NCBI GenBank assembly: GCA_029339195.1
Contig: JAPTJF010000081.1
Coordinates: 62,001-126,000, forward strand
Direction: 5' to 3'
DNA: 64,000 nucleotides
Origin: Micractinium sp. NFX-FRZ
Lineage: Eukaryota > Chlorophyta > Trebouxiophyceae > Chlorellales > Chlorellaceae
Shown: one piece after another, positions 57,825 to 64,000 of the stretch
Position numbering within the stretch: position 1 is the first letter of the stretch
Layout of the letters: every line of letters begins with the position of its first letter
Position numbers and translations under genes: made by a program
Notes under the pieces: model-generated
Databases searched by the model: none
What the model saw: only the letters and a program-made list of their open reading frames with translations
What the model was told of the DNA's origin: nothing

Positions 57825-59867
57825 TCATATCCCCAGGCCTGCCAAGTCCCGCTCTACTCCGGCCCGCACGCCGCTGCTGCCGCTGCCGCCCGCTGAGCCG
57901 CCTTCTGTGCCTGCGCTGCCGCCGTCACCTCCCGCCCTGCCCTGCTGCTGCTGCTGCTGCTGCTTGCCCTCTCCTCCCTCCTCCTCCTCCCCCTCCTCAT
58001 CTCCTGCCTCAGAGGACGACCCCGAAGGCGGCAGCAGCCCGCTCGGAAGGTACTCGCTGCCGCCGCCTGCCGCCGCTGCTGCCGCCGCTCCCCTGGGTGC
58101 CTCCTCCTCTCCCTCCTCTTCTGACTCCTCCTCTTCAGACTCTGACGGTGGCAGCATGCCCCGCCTCAAGTACCCACCATCCTCCTCTCCGTCCTCCTCC
58201 CCCTCCTCACTGTCGCTGCCTGCCATGCCCGCCGGCAGCCGCCGGTGCGGGCCGCCGCCGCTCTGCATCGACTCCATGTGTGCCGCTTGCGCGGCAATCA
58301 CCTCGACAGCCGTAGCGCACTCAGCGTAGCGATCCAGCAGGCCCTCGTTCAAGGAGAGGAAGCTGTGGCCCCTGCACATCAGGTCAAGGTAGGGTAGGGC
58401 CGGCGGGCGTGACAGGGCGGCAGTGAGTGGCCAGGCAGCATGGGCGGGTGGGACCACAGATAGTAGGGAGCGCCTGCAGGGGAGCAGCCGGTCAGCTCAA
58501 GCCGCTTCCCCCTCTGCGCCCCCCACTGCCCCAACGCCTTGCCCTGCCCTGCCCTGCCCCGCCCCGCCCCGCCCTACCGGCTCACCACTTGAATCGGCTC
58601 ATCAGCCGCACCGCCGCCGGCTGCCAGCCGCAGATGTAGAGCGCCGCCGCCAGGGCCTCGGCGCACGACAGCTTGCAGGGCTTGCCGTAGTTGACCGGGT
58701 TGGCAGCCAGCAGCCAGGGCAGCAGGCGGGGGGCCTGCCCCTTGATGCGGCCTGCGGCGAGGTGCCAAGTGGGGGTCGATGGTGTTTGCAGTCGTGTGCG
58801 TTTTTGAGGTTCCAGCGAGGGGTACACACAGCGGCGGGGGCATGGGTGGTGCAGGCAACCAGGCGCCTGGCTGCATGCCTGGCGTCGCTCTCAGGGAGGC
58901 AGGGCAGCGCAGGGTCGCACCCCATCGAAAGCCTCTGCACCCCGTTTGGTCACCAAACGGCACACCGTCCGGATGACCGCATGCAGCACCAGCCCACCAC
59001 CGCCATCCCTACCCAAACACACACAATTGGGCAACGCCGATAGCGAGCGGAAGCCTACCGAAAGGCACGTCATCCAGCCGGTTCCATGAGCAGTCCACCA
59101 CCGCCAGGCCCTTGGTCCCCACAAGCTCCTTGTCCTGAGCAGAGACGCAGGCGCGCCCCACCGGGCTCAGGATGACGCCGGGGTAGCTCTACAGGGTGGC
59201 AGGCAGGAGGGCGTGAAGGGAGGATAGGAGGGGGGGTGAGAGGCTGGGGAGACGTGCGGCAGCGCCCTACGGGGCTCAGGAATCAGCCATGCACAGCTCT
59301 GCCAGGTGGCGTGCACGAGAGCACAGCACAGCATGGCTGCAGAGGGGAGTGAGCAGAGAGCGGGGTCGGGGGGCCGCTCCCCACAGCAAGACCGCACCTG
59401 GCCCAGGCGCAGCTCCTTCACCAGCCCCTGCCGCGCCAGCCTTGTGCCGGTGCAGCGCTTCTTGTCGCACTGGCCCAGATCCCACCTGAGTGGAAGTGGT
59501 GAGGGCAGGGTGGGGCGGGGAATGGGCCCAGGGCGGCAGGCAGGCAGCGGCAGGCGGCGGGCGGCGGCAGCGGCGGCGCCCTTCTGGGCGGCGCCCCTGC
59601 TGTTGTCGCACCGCCCGGCATGCAATGATCCGAGATGCATGATGTTGCAGAGGGGCTGGCTGGGCTGTCCGTGACGAGGGAGCATGGCGCTCACATGGCG
59701 AGCTTGATCGGGAAGGGCTCTTCTTGCTCCTCGCTCCCTGAGCTTCCCTCGCCATCGCTTCCCTCATCAGGCCGCTCCTGCGTCCACCGGTCCTGCTGTG
59801 CCCAGCGGTCCTGCCGCCGCGCCTCGCCGCCACGCCTTCCGCCACCGCCGCCCAGAGGCCTCGGCAT
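57825..59867 (-). CDS. TSR3: TSR3, 18S rRNA aminocarboxypropyltransferase, 367 aa
   Basis: Exons 59867-59695, 59485-59398, 59188-59059, 58751-58586 and 58371-57825 join in phase to 1104 nt. After a Gly/Arg and acidic N-terminus, the conserved core reads [103 protein letters not shown] and LLDRYAEC. This matches the Tsr3 family block by block. The enzyme adds the aminocarboxypropyl group to a modified uridine of 18S rRNA, using SAM, in late cytoplasmic 40S maturation. The start at 59867 is the only in-frame ATG. The C-terminal 130 residues are acidic and hold two related blocks ([12 protein letters not shown] and [12 protein letters not shown]). A poly(A) signal TTACA lies at 57724. Confidence 0.95.
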
Positions 59868-60707
59868 GCTGTTTGAGTTACCTCGTGCCTCGGATGGACA
59901 AGGCGGCAATGCATGCACGCGCAGTGAATGGCGAATTGCCCCGCCGCCAGCTGGTCAAGGTAGGCGCCGGCGCCACATGATGCACCCATCGCTACAGCCC
60001 TGCTGCCTGCCGGAGGCTCCGCATCTCACCGGCGACATAAAGGACGTGATTAAATTTCGAATGCAGTAAGCATCAAAGCCATGCTGCTCTTGTGACCTTG
60101 TACAGGGGTGGGCGGCGGCGCAAGGTGGGTCGGGTGGTCTGGGCAGTGAATGAAGAGGCATCGGAAGTCAAAGTAGTGAAGCGAAGTGACAATCGATGTT
60201 GCGGCATTGGTGTGAACAGGGCAGACAGGGAGCGTTCCCAGTGGGCGGCAGGCAGGGGCAAGCAGCGCCGAAGGCAGGTTGATGGTACAGCAGGTAGGGT
60301 GGCTGGCCCAAGCTATTGTAACACAGCCTGCTGCATGTGATCTGCCCCGCAAACCTGCCACCCAGGGTGCGGAAGCCAGTGACTGCCTACCCCTCCCGCC
60401 TCCCTGGTGTGCCCTGGTGTGCACACTGTGGGTTGCGGTATGTCACATCAGGATTGCGTTTCGCATGTGTGAGAGGGGCAGGATGAATCGAACAAGCGGT
60501 AACAACGGGGGTACGATCCGCTGAAGAAATATCACGCAGAGGAGGGGGGACAGAGGAGCAGGGCAGTGCTGTGCAGTCAGTGCAGAGGAGGCAGGGTGGG
60601 GTGGGGGCCGTTGAACAAGAGGTGGGAGTGGGGCGCTGAGGCAGGGAGTACAGGAGTGCCGGGCAGAGGCTGGGAAGGTCCCGCAAGTAATATGCTGCGG
60701 TGGCCAC
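59868..60707. other. Intergenic region, 840 bp
   Basis: It contains the TSR3 5' flank and the 3' flank of the small Pro/Tyr-rich gene. Scattered short frames on both strands show no recognisable product. Confidence 0.45.
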
Positions 60708-61142
60708 CTACCAGTAGCCCCAGGGCTGGCATGCCGAACCCACCACCTCTCCGAGCAGGAAGCCGCCTGCCATGCCGGCAGCGCCTGCCAGGAAGGGGTC
60801 CGCACTGCCGTATCCACGCTGCTCCTCAATAATGATAACTTGAGGCTGCTGCTGCTGCGGGTAGTACTGAGGCTGCGGGTAGTATGCTGGCGGAGGCGGC
60901 TGGTAGTAGGAGGGGGGCGGCGGTGGGGCGGCGTAGGCTGGGTAGGGGTATGTCGGCCAGGCCTGCTGCGGCGGCGGCGGCGCCGGAGCGGTGTAGCCGT
61001 AGCCGTGGGGCGGCGAGGGCGCCGGCGCAGCTGGAGCCGCGACGTTTACATTGATGACGGGCGTTTGCTGTCTGCCGGCAATCTGCGCGTCATCCCAGCT
61101 GCCGGCAGCAGGCATTGGGGGAGCAGTGGGCGCGGCGCCCAT
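60708..61142 (-). CDS. Proline/tyrosine-rich small protein with glycine-zipper C-terminus, 144 aa
   Basis: A single open frame from ATG 61142 to TAG 60708. The middle is a P/Y/Q-rich low-complexity region (YPYPAYAAPPPPPSYYQPPP and YPQPQYYPQQQQ), followed by PQVIIIEEQRGYG and a short C-terminal GAAGMAGGFLLGEVVG, a glycine-zipper-like amphipathic segment. This layout resembles plant XYPPX/glycine-rich A3-like proteins. The function is unknown. The low-complexity core means that codon bias alone could mislead, but the specific C-terminus after the repeat supports a real protein. No intron was seen. Confidence 0.6.
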   Translation of the reverse strand: MGAAPTAPPMPAAGSWDDAQIAGRQQTPVINVNVAAPAAPAPSPPHGYGYTAPAPPPPQQAWPTYPYPAYAAPPPPPSYYQPPPPAYYPQPQYYPQQQQPQVIIIEEQRGYGSADPFLAGAAGMAGGFLLGEVVGSACQPWGYW

Positions 61143-61822
61143 TGCTACTTGGCTTGCGGGGACTTCGGGGGGGCTGGAAGCCGGTGATAGAGGTCACACA
61201 GTAGTGAAAGTATTGCAGGAACGGCTGCAAGCTGCGGATTTTAAGGTTTTCGGGGCCGCGTGTTGGCACCAGCTGGCGGCGGCCAGGACAGGTGGCGGGC
61301 CACAGGGTTCGCCACAACTTGGCACAGCGACCATTCCGGGCGTCAATTCAGAATGAAGCCTCGCTGGTGTCACAATGCTGTATACAACCAAACCTTACTG
61401 ATGTCTCGAGAACCACAAGTATGGGGGCGAGGGCTCTCTGTGCCAGCTGGAGGCGACTAGTGTGCTGGGGTCACACGCCCGGGGGTACACGGAGGGCTGC
61501 CTGCCGTGCATGTTCACCCTCAGCTCCCCTCATCGAAGTTTGAGTCAGCAATGTATCATTACAAGCAAACAGAATGGAATAAGAAGAAAGTGACAGACCA
61601 GGGTGCCGGGGAATATGTCTACTCAGCCAGCCTGTGCTGCTGCTGCTGCTGCTCGCTACTGCTGGTGCCGCCGCTGCTGCTTGCTCCTGGTCGTGCCGCT
61701 GGTGCTGCTGCTGGTGCTGCTGCTCGCTACTGGTGGTGCCGCCGCTGCTGCTGCTGCTCACTACTGGTGGTGCCGCTGCTGCTGCTGCTCGTTACCAGTG
61801 GTGCCGCTGCTGCTGCTGCTCG
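61143..61822. other. Intergenic region ending in a CTG-rich minisatellite
   Basis: The left part is the 5' flank of the Pro/Tyr-rich gene. TTACA at 61559-61563 is the likely poly(A) signal of the MYND gene. 61637-61850 is a minisatellite (separate entry). No other exon was seen. Confidence 0.5.
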
Positions 61823-61850
61823 TTACTGGTGGTGCCGCTGCTGCTGGTTA
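61637..61850 (-). repeat. Minisatellite derived from the MYND gene's last codons
   Basis: Units of about 30-36 bp of the form GCTGCTGCTGCTCGTTACTGGTGGTGCC repeat at least six times. On the minus strand the first unit encodes the protein's final NQQQRHHQ and its TAA stop. Later units repeat the same sequence, with the stop kept or changed (for example NEQQQQRHHW), within the 3' UTR. Confidence 0.85.
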
Positions 61851-63044
61851 GCAGCCAGCGCGGCGCACACCTGCCGGTGCCCCACTGCCATCCCCGCCTT
61901 GTCTGCCCGCCAGTCCGCATGCGAGCAAGCGGTGCTGCAGTACCACACCGCCTTGCAGGCCGAGCACCGCCTGCCCTCTCCCTCGCCCGCCTTGGCGCCG
62001 GCGCTGCCCAACACGTTGGCGCAGCGCAGGTAGGCGCAGCCGCGGGTGGCAGCTGCCAGTGACAGCTCCAGCCGCGCCGCCGCCAGCTGCTCCGGCTGCT
62101 GCGCATGCAGCAGCAGCGCTGGCACCCCTGTCACCGCCAGGTCGCACAAGAGGACTTCGATGGCATGCTGCATCTCCCGAGCACGCTGCGCATGCGAGCG
62201 GTGGTACAGGCATTGGACCACAGCGGTCGCAGCGGCGACCAGCTCGTGCTGACGCTGCAGGGCGGCTTGTTTGGCCAGGCCCTCCAGGCGGGGGATGTCC
62301 CCATCCTGGGACTGCCAAAGGGACAGGGCATCTGCCAGGAGCTCGCCCAATGGCGTCATGGCGAGGTGCACCGCCGCCTCCGCCTCCTGCACGCCCAAGT
62401 GGGGCCCGCGCAGCAGAAAGGTTCAGAGGTGCCAGGGACAGCGTGCATGCATGGAAAACATGCACGTAGGCCCCACGCCCAGCTCCCCGCTTGCGCTGGC
62501 TGCTGCAGTACTGCCGCATGCACTGGGCCACGGTTCCATGCAACCGACCAGTGTTATGACTGCGCATCCCCTGTGCGGCCCCTCCATCAGTCGGGCACTG
62601 TCGCGTGCCACGCCGAACCTGCCCCGCCCTTCCAGCATCTCATCTCCCTCGCCGCCGCTGCCGAGCACACACACAGCAAGCTCCGACCCCAAGCTGCCCC
62701 CGCCCCACCCAACCTTGTCCCGCCGCACGCCCCACTTGCACCTTCTCACCTGCCTCGCATCGCTGCCCGGCGTGCTCAGCACCGCCGCCACGCCTGGGCT
62801 GGCCAGCGCCCTGAACAGCTCAGCCAGCAGGCCGCGGTGCACCAGGTGTGCCATCAGGTGCTTGGAGCGGCAAGCCAAGAAGAGCAGGCGGCAGGCATCC
62901 GCCCGCTGGTCCTCCGGGGCCCGCTGCTTGCTGGCCAGCTGCGCAGGGCGGGGTGGTTGCAGCGAGAGCGGGGTGAGGAGGGCAGGAGGGCACAGGCAAC
63001 ATGGGAGTGGGAGGCGGCAGCAGCAGCAGCAGCAGGTAGCGGCG

Positions 63045-63075
<31 letters not shown>

Positions 63076-63084
63076 GTAGCGGCG

Positions 63085-63117
<33 letters not shown>

Positions 63118-63990
63118 GCAGCACTTGTAGCGCCGCCGGCAAGCTCATGTGGCAGCAAGAGACTTGCAAGCGTACCGCCCACTGGGCTGGCAGCCACGAG
63201 CCCACTTCCACACTGCTCATGCTGCATGCGCATGTGTGCTCACGCATGTGTGCACATGCTGCCTCCGCCTGTCGCATGAGTGCACATGCTGCCACCAAGC
63301 ACGGAAGCATTCCACTGGCGCACCCCCGCTCACCAGGATGCGTGCCGTGTCGTGCAGCTGGTCCAGCAGGCTGGGGTAGCACAGGAGCAGCGCCCCGGGC
63401 CCGCGCCCCGCCACCATCCCCAGCTGCTCCAGCCACTGCCCCCACACCTCCACACCCATGCCGCTCAGCTGGTCACCAGGCAGCCGGCGCAGCTGGGCAG
63501 CCACCAGCTGCACGGCCTCCCAATGCGCGGCGTATGCTCCCTGCGCCTGCCTGCAAGCGGCAGGGGCCGGCACAATCCCGCTGTGTGTCAACCGGGTGAG
63601 CAGCCGGGTGCGCATGGTGCCAGGGCAGGGCGGGCGGGACGAGCTACACTAAGGGAGTGCTTCGAGGGTGCAGCAGGAAGCTGGGCGGGCACTGCACTCC
63701 TGCTGCCGCTCCTCACCTGATTGCTGCTGCCCGCTGGGCAGCCTCCCCCTGCATCTCTGCCAGCTGCAGCCAGGCCAGGGCGTTTGCCGATTTCGCCCCC
63801 CACGTCACCATCTGCTGCCACTCCACCTGGCTCTCCAGCGCTTGTCGCTCCTCCGCCGTTGCCACCGTCGCCGCCCATGCCACAAGGCGGCAGAAGGCGG
63901 TGTGCAGCTGCAGGCCCGCGTCGACTACCGCTGCCACTTGGGGGGCACTCGCTGGCGCGTCAGCGTTGTTGCCGAACGCGGTGGACCCGC
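61823..63990 (-). CDS. MYND-type zinc-finger protein, 5' part outside window
   Basis: Exons visible from the right edge: about 63990-63717, 63552-63334, 62941-62752 and 62388-61823. The window's last bases (CTGTGTGCAG read on the minus strand) are the acceptor of the first visible exon, so the gene continues beyond 64000. The protein is largely helical (VDAGLQLHTAFCRLVAWAAT, HWEAVQLVAAQLRRLPGDQL, LLFLACRSKHLMAHLVHRGL), suggesting armadillo/HEAT-like repeats. A C-terminal MYND finger follows: CANVLGS, RRCSACKAVWYCSTACSHAD, HRQVC. MYND fingers bind proline-rich partners. Such algal MYND proteins form large families of unknown role. The last codons are expanded into a 3' minisatellite. Confidence 0.78.
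63010..63122 (-). repeat. AGC-rich minisatellite in an intron of the MYND gene
   Basis: (CAG/AGC)n runs are interrupted by GTAGCGGCGGCAGCAGCAGTAGC in units of about 45-54 bp, repeated two to three times. It lies between the exons ending at 63334 and starting near 62941. Confidence 0.8.
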
Positions 63991-64000
63991 CTGCACACAG

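Overview
The window is nuclear DNA of a GC-rich, intron-dense green alga, most likely a Chlorella-like trebouxiophyte. Evidence: a nuclear gene for a photosystem II subunit with a plastid and lumen targeting sequence; other predicted plastid proteins (thylakoid rhodanese, plastid epimerase); strongly GC-biased third codon positions; many short exons with GT(G/A)-AG introns; glutamine, alanine and glycine homopolymers; and the chlorophyte poly(A) signal TGTAA downstream of many stops. The species cannot be fixed from sequence alone. There is no operon structure, and I saw no rRNA, tRNA, CRISPR array or intact transposon.

Layout. 1-175: last exon of a + strand gene entering from the left. 1016-3165 (+): unknown acidic protein. 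3682-4787 (+): stand-alone response-regulator receiver. 6483-11312 (-): RMND1/DUF155 protein. 11605-14960 (+): Q-rich/RGG protein. 16284-19364 (-): membrane-anchored SAM methyltransferase. 21619-22457 (+): PsbTn. 22908-30072 (-): Golgi tether subunit COG3. 30323-34236 (+): PRMT9-like methyltransferase. 34838-36601 (-): small acidic plastid protein. 37394-43005 (-): secretory membrane RING protein. 43644-46653 (-): plastid epimerase. 47128-50563 (+): thylakoid rhodanese-like protein. 52447-56587 (+): T1/BTB (KCTD-type) protein. 57825-59867 (-): TSR3. 60708-61142 (-): Pro/Tyr-rich small protein. 61823-63990 (-): MYND-finger protein running off the right edge. For most genes exon phases were joined by hand and give uninterrupted frames; exon coordinates are in the entries. 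Three close divergent pairs (11.3/11.6, 30.1/30.3 and 46.7/47.1 kb) probably share promoters. Several convergent pairs have facing poly(A) signals.

The most unusual property is not a gene. Across the window, introns, and some 3' UTRs, contain decayed tandem copies of the neighbouring exon's edge together with its splice site or stop codon ('exon shadows'). I found them in ten of the fifteen multi-exon genes, on both strands, at donors, acceptors and gene ends, in 1-5 copies of about 40-120 bp. They look like a genome-wide process of local tandem duplication in which one copy stays coding and the others decay in the intron. A second structural oddity is an imperfect inverted repeat at 36.93-37.22 kb that would fold into a long hairpin and whose arms both resemble the same coding fragment.
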